Source: Ochromonas danica
Lineage: Eukaryota; Sar; Chrysophyceae; Chromulinales; Chromulinaceae
DNA length: 64,000 nucleotides
NCBI GenBank assembly: GCA_015146655.1
Contig: VKHL01000021.1
Coordinates: forward strand, 1-64,000
Reading direction: 5' to 3'
A program made the position numbers and the translations under genes. Shown here piece by piece: positions 32,116 through 42,088 of this stretch. Below the pieces are notes generated by a model that was not told where the DNA came from, made no database searches, and saw only the letters and a program-made list of their open reading frames with translations. How positions within the stretch are numbered: position 1 is the stretch's first letter; every line of letters begins with the position of its first letter.

Positions 32116-33273
32116 ATGACGATGGGTCTGCTTTTTCTTTTTCTCTTTTTCCAAGCTTGCCAAAGTGCAACCTTTAATGAAAATGCTTTGACCAAATTTA
32201 ATGTCTTTGTGAAAACTCCTTTAAATAAGGAACAAATCCAAACAGGTGGTCGTCTAGTAGAACGTCATATCAGCTATTTGGCAGCAGCTGGATTTAAATC
32301 CATTTTGTCTGTTGTACAATTTGCTACGAATGATTCAGAGTATAATGGTGTAGTAGGCTCTTTTCCCTCGAGTGACTATGAAGTGGCTCTGGCAGAGGCC
32401 AATGGCATGCAGGCCAAGAATATCGCGGCTTCTTTTACTGTAGATTCCGCCAAGGCAGTCTCTTCTTTAATTGATGAATTACCCAAGCCTCTTTATGTCC
32501 ACTGCCATGTTGGCTATATGGCCAATCTGTTCACTCAGTTACACCTTTATCTGGAAAACTCCATTTTGGCGGGTGACATCTATCCTAATGGACTCCATCT
32601 CGGATATGACTATCGTAACAACTCTGATGTTGTTAATCTGGTTAACTCTCTCACTGGTCGTGCTGACACAACACATCCTGAACAATTTGAGCAGACACTT
32701 GCCAATGGAGAATCATCCTACAAGACCTACTATTGGACTCATCGCCTGGGTGATAATGACTATTGGTACAATGCTGGTCAGTTCCTTGAAACCCATGTTG
32801 ATGCTATCCAGACCGCTGGATATAAAACTATCATCTCTTTCCGTGATGATGGTGAGGCTACTGCGAGGTTGCCGAGTGATCAGCCCACTGGTCCCATTCC
32901 TAATCATGAATTCTCTGATGGTGATGGTCTCTATCGTTCTGCATTGGAAGAAATGGCTTTGACCGAGAGAGGTGTGAAGTTCTATCATTTGCCTCTTCCT
33001 GCAGATGGAGCTGATACATGGACAGCGGAGACTTATGCACGCTATTTGCCCTATTTGGAACGTGCGCGTGCACACGGGCCTGTCCTTGTGCATTGTGCCA
33101 GTGGCTATCGCTCTGCTGCTCTGGTATTGACTTACCTTGCCTCTGTTCAGCATCTCTGTTCTGATTGGGTTAACCTGAAGGCACAACAGGTTGGATTCAC
33201 TTATCACAACGATAATCCTACTTCTCATGATCTCGAGGTTATGAATTTCACCTACACGATCCTGGGATGTTAA
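32116..33273 (+). CDS. Secreted protein with two tandem DUF442/BLH-type phosphatase-fold domains
   Basis: Single exon, 385 residues. A short signal peptide (MTMGLLFLFLFFQACQSA) is followed by two related domains of about 160 residues. Domain 1 (FVKTPLNKEQIQTGGRLVE to about residue 190) has HCHVGYMAN where the phosphate-binding loop should be and lacks the Arg, so it is probably inactive. Domain 2 (THRLGDNDYWYNAGQF to the end) has the intact loop VLVHCASGYRSAALVLTYL (about residue 327) with Cys and Arg six apart. The pattern of sensing QIQTAGYKTIISFRDDGEA before the loop is typical of the beta-lactamase-hydrolase-like/DUF442 group. Substrate unknown; its lumenal or extracellular location is inferred from the leader. 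Confidence 0.75.
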   Translation: MTMGLLFLFLFFQACQSATFNENALTKFNVFVKTPLNKEQIQTGGRLVERHISYLAAAGFKSILSVVQFATNDSEYNGVVGSFPSSDYEVALAEANGMQAKNIAASFTVDSAKAVSSLIDELPKPLYVHCHVGYMANLFTQLHLYLENSILAGDIYPNGLHLGYDYRNNSDVVNLVNSLTGRADTTHPEQFEQTLANGESSYKTYYWTHRLGDNDYWYNAGQFLETHVDAIQTAGYKTIISFRDDGEATARLPSDQPTGPIPNHEFSDGDGLYRSALEEMALTERGVKFYHLPLPADGADTWTAETYARYLPYLERARAHGPVLVHCASGYRSAALVLTYLASVQHLCSDWVNLKAQQVGFTYHNDNPTSHDLEVMNFTYTILGC

Positions 33274-33826
33274 ATTATTGTTATTGACTTGAAGAAGATC
33301 TTGTGTTGCTAAGCTGATAGCACACAAAAACGTTGTATTTCTTTTGCATTATGTATTGTCATATTGTAATGCTTTAATTATAACCATCCTGATCATAAGC
33401 ACATTGCACATTGTTATTTAAGGAGAGAATTCTAGATGAAATCAGCGTGGTATATAAACGTCTATCGTAGAGTTTATAGGTTCAGCTTTCACTTTATGCT
33501 TCTCAGATTTTCTACAACTACTGCAAAATCCACAAAAACTATCTACCATGTCCTTTCCCATCCAGATGCATCATCACAACTGAATGCACCAAACCGTCCA
33601 GTCTATAACCGGAACTATTCAAAAGTTAACGGACATCTGTCAGCAGCTTGATTGTTATTGCGTGAGATGGATGAAGCTTGTCCTTGCACTCGTGGCACAA
33701 ATTCCGAAGACACACGCCATACAGCAGTTGGTATGAGCAAGACAGAGAGAAGTTGTGCCAAGATGGTGGAGATCCGACACAATCTAACTCCTTGTTGACT
33801 CGGACTCTCCAAGACTCATCAATAGA
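33274..33826. other. Intergenic, no gene seen
   Basis: About 550 bp upstream of ATP sulfurylase. Small open frames on both strands lack coding features. It includes the promoter region of the next gene. Confidence 0.4.
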
Positions 33827-35122
33827 ATGTTTGAACAATTCTTTCTCTTCTTGACTGTACTACTAGCAGCAACTACTGAAGCATTTCGATTAACTTCGAT
33901 GCAACCCACATCAACTACACTTTCTCGTGTAGGGAATTGCCGAGCATTGCATCAAACAATCAAGATGATTGCTGAACCTCATGGTGGTAAGCTTGTTGAT
34001 ACTATGGCAAAAGGTTGCCAACTAAAGCGAGAGCTTATGGCTTCTTGCGATTTTGAAGTGGATCTTGATGAAAGACAAATTTGTGATGTCGAACTTCTCA
34101 TGCAAGGTGGTTTTTCACCACTTGAAGGTTACATGGATGAAGCTGAATATAAATCTGTAGTGAATGACTTGAAGCTAACCAATGGTCTTATCTTTGGTCT
34201 TCCTGTGGTCTTCGATACAAATGATGAACGCATTGTACCTGGCAAGCGTGTTCTTCTCAAATATTCACATATTCCTATTGCTGTCTTTGATGTCTCCTCT
34301 AAATACTTACCTAATAAAGTACTTGAATCCAAGAAATGCTATGGTACCACTTCTCTAGAGCATCCTGCGGTTCATATGATTACTACTGAACGTGGTCGCT
34401 ACTATTGTGGTGGTAAAATTACTGGATTAAATCGTCCTATCCGTGAATTCCCTTGCAAGTCTCCACAAGAAGTACGGGCTGACTTACCTACTGATGTTGA
34501 TGTGGTTGCTTTCCAATGCCGTAATCCTATCCATCGTGCTCATTATGAACTTTTCACCAGAGCACTCGATGATCCTGTCGTTAAGCCAGGAAGTGTTGTC
34601 TTGGTTCATCCTACCTGTGGACCTACTCAACCTGATGATATTCCTGGTATTGTTCGTTACAAGACTTATGAAGTGCTGAAGGAACAAACTGCTAATCCTC
34701 GTATCTTCTGGGCCTACTTGCCTTACTCCATGCACATGGCTGGTCCTCGTGAAGCTATTCAACATATGATTATCCGCAAGAACTTTGGATGCACTCATTT
34801 TATTATTGGTCGTGATATGGCTGGTTGCAAGTCTTCTCTCACAGGACAAGATTTCTATGGTGCCTATGAAGCTCAAGAGTTTGCTATCGCTAACCAAGAA
34901 CTTGTTGGTGTCACTCCTGTGCCAAGTCTCAATCTTGTCTTCACTGAGGAAGAAGGATATGTTACTGCTGAATCAGCTCAAGAGAAAGGTTTGACTGTCA
35001 AGAATCTTTCCGGTACCAAATTTCGTCAAATGCTCCGAGCAGGTGATGACATTCCCTCATGGTTTGCTTTTGAGTCTGTGGTCAAAGTGTTACGTGCTGA
35101 GGCTCAAGCTGCTGCCAACTAA
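33827..35122 (+). CDS. ATP sulfurylase, plastid-targeted form
   Basis: Single exon, 431 residues. The leader is bipartite: a signal peptide (MFEQFFLFLTVLLAATTEA) with Phe directly after it (FRLTSMQPTSTTLSR), then a Ser/Thr/Arg-rich transit-like part. This matches the ASAF-type signal of heterokont plastid proteins. The enzyme body has the PUA-like start (DFEVDLDERQICDVELLMQGGFSPLEGYM), the QxRNPxHxxH motif (VVAFQCRNPIHRAHYELF, about residue 229), IIGRDMAGCKSS and FRQMLRAGDDIPSWFAF near the end. No APS-kinase or pyrophosphatase domain is fused. It makes APS from sulfate and ATP, the entry to sulfate assimilation. Confidence 0.92.
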   Translation: MFEQFFLFLTVLLAATTEAFRLTSMQPTSTTLSRVGNCRALHQTIKMIAEPHGGKLVDTMAKGCQLKRELMASCDFEVDLDERQICDVELLMQGGFSPLEGYMDEAEYKSVVNDLKLTNGLIFGLPVVFDTNDERIVPGKRVLLKYSHIPIAVFDVSSKYLPNKVLESKKCYGTTSLEHPAVHMITTERGRYYCGGKITGLNRPIREFPCKSPQEVRADLPTDVDVVAFQCRNPIHRAHYELFTRALDDPVVKPGSVVLVHPTCGPTQPDDIPGIVRYKTYEVLKEQTANPRIFWAYLPYSMHMAGPREAIQHMIIRKNFGCTHFIIGRDMAGCKSSLTGQDFYGAYEAQEFAIANQELVGVTPVPSLNLVFTEEEGYVTAESAQEKGLTVKNLSGTKFRQMLRAGDDIPSWFAFESVVKVLRAEAQAAAN

Positions 35123-35335
35123 TTCCCATAGTAACAAAGGTCCACTAGTTAACTTATTATGCTATAGTTTTGCGCAGCTAGAGCAACTAAAAGGAGCAAC
35201 TAAACCAATTTCTTTGGCAGAAGTTTCCTTTTGGAGATATTTTGAACCAATCTGCCTTCGAATTAGTTTACTCTTGTTTAAAGTCTAAAATCAATCTAAC
35301 GCATGTAAAAAATAACAAACTATTTCAACTATTGT

Positions 35336-36325
35336 TCACCGCCATGGCACTGAATCCAAAGGGATCAGACCAGGTCCACACCAATGTAGCATTGCCTTCA
35401 TCTCGGGACACGCCAGATCATATGGATGAGTGCGTTTGAAAGGATTCCGCAACTGTCTTTTATTAGCAAGAGCATTATCTAAACATCCATAAAGATCAGC
35501 TTGAAATGCAGCTAATGCAATTTGTTCACCAGCAACAGCTTGGCCTTGATTGAATTTCCCTATCGGTGAAGCTAACCCAACATAAGAGAAATTACCCTCA
35601 GGATATTGTAATGCTAGACGATGTTCAGTTTGGAAACGTTGCTGCTTAAAGTCAAAACCTACTACAGTGACATAGGAAGGATAGTGTCCAGTAACTTCTC
35701 GAAATCTGCAAATAGAGAACATGAGGTTTTCAAATGAGTCACGAGCATATTCTTCTAGGAAGACTCGAGAAGCTAAACTACTTGACAACCAATGTTCTGT
35801 CTGTGCAAGAAAGTAATAACTAGCAGCTTCAGAGATTGGACCAACTTCTTTACGAGTCTCTCCACCACTAAAGATTAATAAGCTTGCTTCATCTGTATGT
35901 AATAGTCCAATACCTTTTTGAATATGTGAAGAGATGATCTGAGGGAAGCCTTGATGACGTTGATAAGATAGAAGATACCAAGCATCATCTGAGTAGGTTG
36001 CTTGATGGATTTTCTCTAGACGAAGAGCAGCATGGCCGGTGACCATTATGAGATGGGATGGTATCTGAGAAGGAGTGGATTTGGGGAGAGATCGTCTCTC
36101 CCTACTACTACTATCACCATTATTACTATGACCAAAGACACCTCTAGTATTATCTAGACTATGTTGTCCTCGTAATGCTTTCAATGAGACAGAAGGAGGA
36201 GAAGGAAGAAACCAAATGATATAGATTACCCAACAGAAGATAGCAAAGAAGATAATCACTTTCATCCAGGTCAAAGAAGAAGGCTTTGGTGATGAACTGG
36301 GTCTAGGTGACCTTGCTTTCAACAT
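35336..36325 (-). CDS. DUF218 (YdcF-like) single-pass membrane protein
   Basis: Single exon, 329 residues. Residues 21-43 form one membrane span (WMKVIIFFAIFCWVIYIIWF) after a short Pro/Ser-rich cytosolic tail, so a type II topology is likely. A low-complexity linker precedes the DUF218 domain: LIMVTGHAALRLEKI, LLIFSGGETRKEVGPISEAASY, EEYARDSFENLMFSICRFREVTG and VVGFDFKQQRFQTEHRLALQ. Eukaryotic members sit in the ER or Golgi; catalytic activity is unproven. Divergent from the next gene, with GTTAAGTTAA at 36433-36442 between them. Confidence 0.82.
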   Translation of the reverse strand: MLKARSPRPSSSPKPSSLTWMKVIIFFAIFCWVIYIIWFLPSPPSVSLKALRGQHSLDNTRGVFGHSNNGDSSSRERRSLPKSTPSQIPSHLIMVTGHAALRLEKIHQATYSDDAWYLLSYQRHQGFPQIISSHIQKGIGLLHTDEASLLIFSGGETRKEVGPISEAASYYFLAQTEHWLSSSLASRVFLEEYARDSFENLMFSICRFREVTGHYPSYVTVVGFDFKQQRFQTEHRLALQYPEGNFSYVGLASPIGKFNQGQAVAGEQIALAAFQADLYGCLDNALANKRQLRNPFKRTHPYDLACPEMKAMLHWCGPGLIPLDSVPWR

Positions 36326-36625
36326 CCCCTAGTCACACAATATATCTCACCTCTAACAACCAAACCACAAGAATCCAATCCAAATTTTGCTTTCGCCAAA
36401 GAAACGCGGCGAGCAGAATAAGAAACGCGTTTGTTAAGTTAAGAGAAGAGCCTATGTGTCCGTTTCTTCTTCTTCCCTTTCTTTTCTCATCATCATTCAT
36501 CATAGTTTTTTAGTTTCTTTCTAAGTTATCTTCAACTTAGTCTAACCTTTTTCAGTTGTGGGACTAAGGATTGTGTCTCTTAAAGATACAGTGACACTCG
36601 TAGTAGTATTTGTATTAGTAAAGAG
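36326..36625. promoter_or_regulatory. Divergent promoter region, DUF218 / NOXRED1-like
   Basis: 300 bp; contains GTTAAGTTAA at 36433-36442 roughly midway, and CT-rich sequence (TTCTTCTTCCCTTTCTTTTC) before the plus-strand gene. No exon seen. Confidence 0.4.
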
Positions 36626-38653
36626 ATGGTACGCTATATTAAAGATGGTGCCTATACTATCATGGTTGATGATAATGGATCAGCTGTCACAGATGGAGGA
36701 GGAGGTAGTAAAGCAGGTAGTCGAACACCTACTTCAGCACGTAGTTTAAAGACAGAAGGTAGTAAACGATCTCTCACTAGTAAGAGAGCAACAAGTCCTC
36801 CTAAACAAACAAGTCTACTCATTCAAAAGATTGGTGAAGATGGTAATAATAAAGATGATCTCTCTGCTTTAGAAGAAGATGATATTGACTATACTTCACC
36901 TCAGTTTATTTTACAAAACTTGAAAATGGTTCAACCTACCTATGAAGAAGATAATACACATATCTTATCAGGTCGAAGAGATCTAGGAGAGATTATAGCT
37001 CATCAAGTTGCTTTCTATGTCTATTGTCTATTACAAGCATTTCTCAATCATCCTGAAATTTCACCTTGTATTTTACTTTTTGGTGATGGATTTATGGGAA
37101 CACATATTATTGAAATATTAACAGAATGTGCTTGTCTATCTTTCTTACGTATCTATTGTCGTGGTGAAATAGGTGCAGATGAATGGCGTAGACGTGGTTA
37201 TATTTCAGATTATAATATAACACGATTACTTGCTAATGAAAGACCTAATATTGTTATCTTAAGTGCTGATTATTATTCATTCCATCATATCTTCCATCTA
37301 TTAAGTGAAAATCATTTAATTTCAGCTGAAACAGCTATTATCTCAACAACATTAGGTTTTCAAAGGAAAAAGTTATTTTATAATTTATCAACACCAAGTA
37401 TATTTAGAGCATTTGTTGAACCAGTGGAAATACTTAATTCTTATCGTACTATTCCACCACCTATGCCTATTGAAATGGAGATTAACAATATCTCCGTCAC
37501 TCCATGGAATATTATAGAAGATGAAGAAAATAATGATGATACAAATGGTAATAGTAAATCTAATATTGAAGATGGTAAATCTGTTGGTTCTCAGGATACT
37601 CCAGCTTCTTCTTCTTCTGTTGTTGATTCCATGGAATCTTTCCAAACTAACGCAGAGAAAGCTGCTGTATTCTTAGCAAATAGAAGTTTTGATATTAAGA
37701 ATATTCTAATCTTGGTGGAAAATTATTATGCTTTGAATGATGTTAGTGCCAATGAAGCCAGAAAACGAGCATTACGTGCTTTGACTGGTTATAGTGATGC
37801 TTATGTGTCCGCGATGGAGGCTCTAGTGCAAGAGAAGTCAGGCAAGAGAAAGAAAGAGAAAGCATTAACCAAGAAAGAGAAATTAGCCATTCAATTGTTG
37901 GAAAAGGCTATCCTACAACTCTACTCTTCTACGGCGATATCATTCCAAGCAGAGTTTTCAAAACGAATTACATTGGAAGAGCTTAGCAAACTAGCTGCTG
38001 AATTTAGAATTGATCTGACGGTTGACACTTCTCTCACTAAATTCCAAGAAGACAGACAAATGCGTCATCAGAAGCGACTACGACAACTAGAAAAAGCACA
38101 AGCACAAGATAATGAAGATAATAATAGTAAAGAAAGCGGTCAAAATACTCTAGAAGAAACTGGTTCTCATGAAAAGCGTGGTGCATTTGTAGTGAACCAA
38201 GGACGTGAACATTTTGTTCGTGATGGCAAGACTTATCATCCAATGCACAGTAATGATGTTATCTTTGCTATTTTCGCTCTGGATGATGACTATTCTCACT
38301 ATGAAGGTCCAGCCTTTGACTATATGCTGAAGCTTGACACGAATGATCGACGGAAATCTATTTTCCGTAGTAAGTCTCCAGCTCAATTACAGGTATTCTT
38401 CAATGAAGCGGGAGAACCAATAACCAGCAGTAAAAGTCCTGCAAATGGCAATAGTCTGCGTGAGGGAGAGGCACTATTGGCTGCGATGAGCGGATCAAGT
38501 AGTGCTGGTAACACTCCAATGCATTTTCATAAAGCTGTTGCTGAGTCCTCACCTCTACGAGTTGCTCAACGCAATGCAGCAGCAGCTGTAGTCAACAGCA
38601 AAAGTCAAGACAAAGGGATAATGGACAACCACGATACAAGAGACAAAGTTTAA
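36626..38653 (+). CDS. Rossmann-fold NADP-dependent oxidoreductase-like protein (NOXRED1-like)
   Basis: Single exon, 675 residues. After a Ser/Lys-rich lead of about 75 residues comes an acidic segment and the helix ILSGRRDLGEIIAHQVAFYV. Then comes a Rossmann dinucleotide-binding start, CILLFGDGFMGTHIIEIL (about residues 150-168), with ERPNIVILSADYYSFHHIF after it. This resembles the pyrroline-5-carboxylate-reductase-like N domain of NOXRED1. The C-terminal half has coiled coil (KRLRQLEKAQAQDNEDNN) and low-complexity tails with no known domain. The GxGxxG core is GDGFMG, so nucleotide binding is plausible but not assured. NOXRED1 assignment is moderate; the function is unknown. Confidence 0.55.
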   Translation: MVRYIKDGAYTIMVDDNGSAVTDGGGGSKAGSRTPTSARSLKTEGSKRSLTSKRATSPPKQTSLLIQKIGEDGNNKDDLSALEEDDIDYTSPQFILQNLKMVQPTYEEDNTHILSGRRDLGEIIAHQVAFYVYCLLQAFLNHPEISPCILLFGDGFMGTHIIEILTECACLSFLRIYCRGEIGADEWRRRGYISDYNITRLLANERPNIVILSADYYSFHHIFHLLSENHLISAETAIISTTLGFQRKKLFYNLSTPSIFRAFVEPVEILNSYRTIPPPMPIEMEINNISVTPWNIIEDEENNDDTNGNSKSNIEDGKSVGSQDTPASSSSVVDSMESFQTNAEKAAVFLANRSFDIKNILILVENYYALNDVSANEARKRALRALTGYSDAYVSAMEALVQEKSGKRKKEKALTKKEKLAIQLLEKAILQLYSSTAISFQAEFSKRITLEELSKLAAEFRIDLTVDTSLTKFQEDRQMRHQKRLRQLEKAQAQDNEDNNSKESGQNTLEETGSHEKRGAFVVNQGREHFVRDGKTYHPMHSNDVIFAIFALDDDYSHYEGPAFDYMLKLDTNDRRKSIFRSKSPAQLQVFFNEAGEPITSSKSPANGNSLREGEALLAAMSGSSSAGNTPMHFHKAVAESSPLRVAQRNAAAAVVNSKSQDKGIMDNHDTRDKV

Positions 38654-38687
38654 CTTTAGACAAATAGAATCAAGCAATGACCTACTA

Positions 38688-39239
38688 TTATAATATCGAA
38701 TGAATGAAGTTAGAAGAGGTAAAAGGTTGGAGAATCTTCTTGAGTAAAACGATCTGATCGTCTAATAGGCCAAGGTTGGCATTTTCGTCGAGATAGAGGC
38801 TGACAGCTGCAGCTTCCAATTTGATCTGCACTATGATAGCATGCTCTATCCAAGTTAGTGAATAATCTTGGGAACCTAATCCAAGTTTAGCAGCTTGATC
38901 AGCAGCTGTTGCGCAGATTGGTACATAGTGAGCGAGCAGATTGGCCTCCTCGGATTGTGTTCCATCTCCTTCAGCACTCACTTCGCACACGCACACACAC
39001 ATCATAACACATGACTATGTCAAGCAGAGAAAGAAAAAGAAAATAGGCTTCCACCTACCTGTTAGTAGTTCGACCCCATCCAAAGTGGAGAGATGCAGTA
39101 GACGACCGCCATCGATACGATCCAGCCGTTGGCGGAGAACCTTGGCGAGAGATGATCCTTCCTCCTGAATCAAAAGTGAAGGAATTAAAACTTGGATAAG
39201 TCATAAATGGAAAAGTAGAATTACCTTTTTGCTACTCAT
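38688..39239 (-). CDS. LAMTOR3: Ragulator subunit LAMTOR3 (MP1), roadblock fold
   Basis: Three exons on the minus strand: 39239-39225 (15 bp, MSSKK), 39164-39059 and 38980-38688. All phases agree, giving 137 residues. The order matches MP1: N-terminal helix (SSLAKVLRQRLDRIDG), first strands (GRLLHLSTLDGVELLT), the block HYVPICATAADQAAKLGLG, which corresponds to FLSTFALATDQGSKLGL in human MP1, then IIVQIKLEAAAVSLYLDENAN and a final helix. LAMTOR3 pairs with LAMTOR2 in the Ragulator complex that anchors Rag GTPases and MAPK signalling at the lysosome or vacuole. The 15-bp first exon would be missed by most gene finders. The second intron holds a short CA repeat. Confidence 0.8.
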
Positions 39240-39371
39240 AACTATTGAGTTCGTTGTTGTTATTGTGGACAATCAGCAAGCCATATAAGACATAGTATTA
39301 TTTGCGTGTTATTACTGTGTTGCGTGGTATCACTCACTTGATGGAGAGCAAATGATGGCAGAGACTTCGTA

Positions 39372-40354
39372 ATGTCCAGTGAAAGCGATCTCTTGAAGAC
39401 TCTTGACAAAGAAGTAGAAGTTAAACCTTCTACCAATGAATCAACTCCTTTAGATGTTGAAGATGACTGGAGTGAAGATGAAGATGAAGAGCTCAAAACA
39501 TCAACATCTATTCAACTAGGATTCCTAGAGCCTGTCCCTGATGACCTTCCAGACTTGCTCTTCCATGATCCTGATTGGAGGAATTGGGATGGTGGGAAAG
39601 TTGGTGGGAAACCTATTTGGTTAGACCCTGTGGATCTACCCAATCCTAGTCAACTTCTCTGTCCTCATTGTAGTGATCCACTCACTTTCCTAATGGAGGT
39701 ATACCCCCCTCACCCCCTAATCCCTCACCCTCTACTATAGAGAAGCAATCTTACCCTCTTATGTCTTGCTATTTGATGATGATGATGATGCTTCAGATTT
39801 ACTGTCCTTTAGATAATACAGCAGATGCCTTTCATCGAGCACTATATGTGTTCACTTGTCAGAAGAGTGTCTGTGTAGCTCTACCAGGTGGCATGAAATG
39901 CTTCCGTTCTCAACTCCCTCGTAGCAATCCATACTATACTATTGATCCAAAACAGTCATTAGAAGTGATGAACAACGAGGAGAAGAAGAGACCTGCACTA
40001 TGTGAAGTGTGTGGATGCAAAGCTTTGCATGTCTGTAGCCAATGCAAACAAAGTCATTACTGTCATCGCTCTCATCAAAAACTACATTGGAAGACACATA
40101 AACTAGAGTGTCAAGGAAACAAAGGTAATAGTGTTGAGAAGAAAGAGACAGGGCGACAATGTTGTTTTGGCTTCCCTGAACATGAAATAGTGGTGGAAAG
40201 TGAAGAATTGGATGATTCTGATCTACCTACTATACAAGCTCGCACTACTGTATGGGAAGATGCAGGCAAGTGGTTTTTATGTTTTGTTACTAACTAACCA
40301 ATCTAATGCTGGGATGGGTTTTCTTATTATGAAATGATTGTCTGTGTGGGATGG

Positions 40355-40396
<42 letters not shown>

Positions 40397-41157
40397 CCTA
40401 GTCACTCCTGGAGGTAAAGATGAAGCAGATGATGCTGCCTTAACACAAAAAGACTATAATAAAGCATTGAGTGAACAAAAATATGATAAAGTCTATATAG
40501 CTTTCTTAACACATATAGATAGAAGTGGGAAGAAACAAGTATTAAGATACTGCTCAGAGTCATTACATAGATATGATAATGTTAGAGAACGAGCAATTAT
40601 AGTGGATGAACGTGATCGTGGTCGACTCTTTGTCAGCGAAGAAGCAAAGCAAGAACAAGGACAACTAGTAGTCCCTACTTGTTCTAAATGTGGTGAACCT
40701 CGAGCATTTGAGTTTCAGGTATCAAAATACTCAAATTATGACTTTATCACTCAAATGCGTATCAACTGACGACATTCTGATTTTTGTAGATTATGCCTCA
40801 GCTATTGTATTATCTTGAAGTAGACAAAGAGACCAACATTGTGAAAGAAGAAATCTCCGATAATAATAATGGTAGTGGTCAACAGGAAACAGAAGAAGCC
40901 AAGAAGGACGAATCAGCTAAGAAGGTTAGCATGAAAGCAGTCAACAGAAAACAAATGGTGAGTACACACTTCGTGTCTGTGACAAATCTGTTTAACATGC
41001 AATGAATGACATTCTATTATGGAATATATATACATATGTGTGCGTATTGTAGGATTTGAACTGGGGAACAGTTGATATTTACACATGTGTTGGCAATTGC
41101 TGTCCTGGTGGATACATAGAAGAGCATGTCGTCATGCAACGATTGCCTTCCATGTGA
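39372..41157 (+). CDS. PDCD2: PDCD2-type protein with MYND zinc finger
   Basis: Five exons: 39372-39698, 39797-40265, 40402-40718, 40790-40957 and 41053-41157; phases agree, 461 residues. The N-terminal half has the PDCD2 features SIQLGFLEPV, GGKPIWLDP and LLCPHCSDPLTFLMEIYCPL. The MYND finger follows (CEVCGCKALHVCSQCKQSHY with HWKTHKLEC). The C-terminal PDCD2 domain follows: QVLRYCSESLHRYD, VPTCSKCGEPRAFEFQIMPQ, LNWGTVDIYTCVGNC. The intron after exon 2 starts GCAAGT: only this GC-AG junction restores phase (DAG/VTPGG). It also carries (GTT)n. PDCD2 acts as chaperone of ribosomal protein uS5 in ribosome biogenesis. Confidence 0.88.
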
Positions 41158-41225
41158 TGATCTGATCTACCCTTAATAGTCACATGTAGTTAGTAAGAGA
41201 GTTACTGTATGAATTCTACTCCTTG

Positions 41226-41720
41226 TTAATCACGTGTCAGCCGATGGATGACTTCCTTGGCAGCGGGGAAATCTACTAGAAGCTGTTGACGTGATGCTAA
41301 CTCAAAATCTCCAAATTCAAATCCTGGAGCAACAGTGCATCCTACTAAACTGAAAGAAGATGAAGGATCCTCGACATAGGCACCAAACCAAACATTGGCA
41401 GGTACAACATGTTGTAAGACATGACCTTGTTCAATATCTGGACCAAGTTGAGTCACTTTAAAACCACCTGTCTCTTCAATGAGTTCAAAGATTGAGATAG
41501 GTCCACCAGCATAGAAATGCCATACTTCTTCACTTTTAATACGATGAAGATGACTTGCTTCATTTTGACTTAATAGAAAGAGAATAGCTGTACTAGCACA
41601 ACGTTGTTCACCAGAAGGAGTTTGAACATGTGTAGAAGAACGAAATGTTTCTACATAATAACCACCTTCTGGATGAGGTAACATTTGATATTTTGCAATA
41701 ACTTGATCTTTATTAAGCAT
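41226..41720 (-). CDS. DUF985 cupin-family protein
   Basis: From ATG at 41720, 164 residues in one exon. An upstream in-frame ATG at 41861 would add 47 residues that overlap the inverted repeat and look non-coding, so the inner start is preferred. The sequence is a typical DUF985 (cupin_5) protein: YQMLPHPEGGYYVETFRSS, STAILFLLSQNEASHLHRIKSEEVWHFYAG with the metal-binding His residues, then VVPANVWFGAYVED and LVGCTVAPGFEFGDFELA. The family has a single-domain jelly-roll fold; biochemical role is unclear. Convergent with PDCD2 (68 bp between stops). Confidence 0.85.
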   Translation of the reverse strand: MLNKDQVIAKYQMLPHPEGGYYVETFRSSTHVQTPSGEQRCASTAILFLLSQNEASHLHRIKSEEVWHFYAGGPISIFELIEETGGFKVTQLGPDIEQGHVLQHVVPANVWFGAYVEDPSSSFSLVGCTVAPGFEFGDFELASRQQLLVDFPAAKEVIHRLTRD

Positions 41721-41763
41721 TTCTCCTTTATTAGACTGGTTGATGATGAATGGAAATGGAGTC

Positions 41764-41898
41764 GGAGAAATAACGAAAATGCTTAACTGGTGGTTGGTCA
41801 CACAAATGAAAGGAAATCCATATCTGACATGGACTAAGCATTTCCTCAATTTTTCAAACATTTCCTTATAGTCAATTAAGCATTTTCGTTATTTCTCC
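41764..41898. repeat. 23-bp perfect inverted repeat in a divergent promoter
   Basis: GGAGAAATAACGAAAATGCT at 41764-41783 (23-bp arm to 41786) recurs inverted at 41876-41898, with 89 bp between the arms. Inside, further short inverted pieces (GGAAAT/ATTTCC) are seen. It lies just upstream of the DUF985 start and about 190 bp before the prolyl hydroxylase start. Confidence 0.85.
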
Positions 41899-42088
41899 CC
41901 GCATAAAAGTCTGAGTAGTGAGAGTGGCGCACTGCCATCCATCACTGCGGGTGCAACTCAATCATCAACTCGATCAAATCAGTTTTACTTGGTTGAATGA
42001 GAGCACTTGCAAACTAGGTGTAAGAGATAGTGTTTTGATCTTCGACTAGAATAATAAGAATAATAATAAGAAGAGACTGTTGTTTTGG

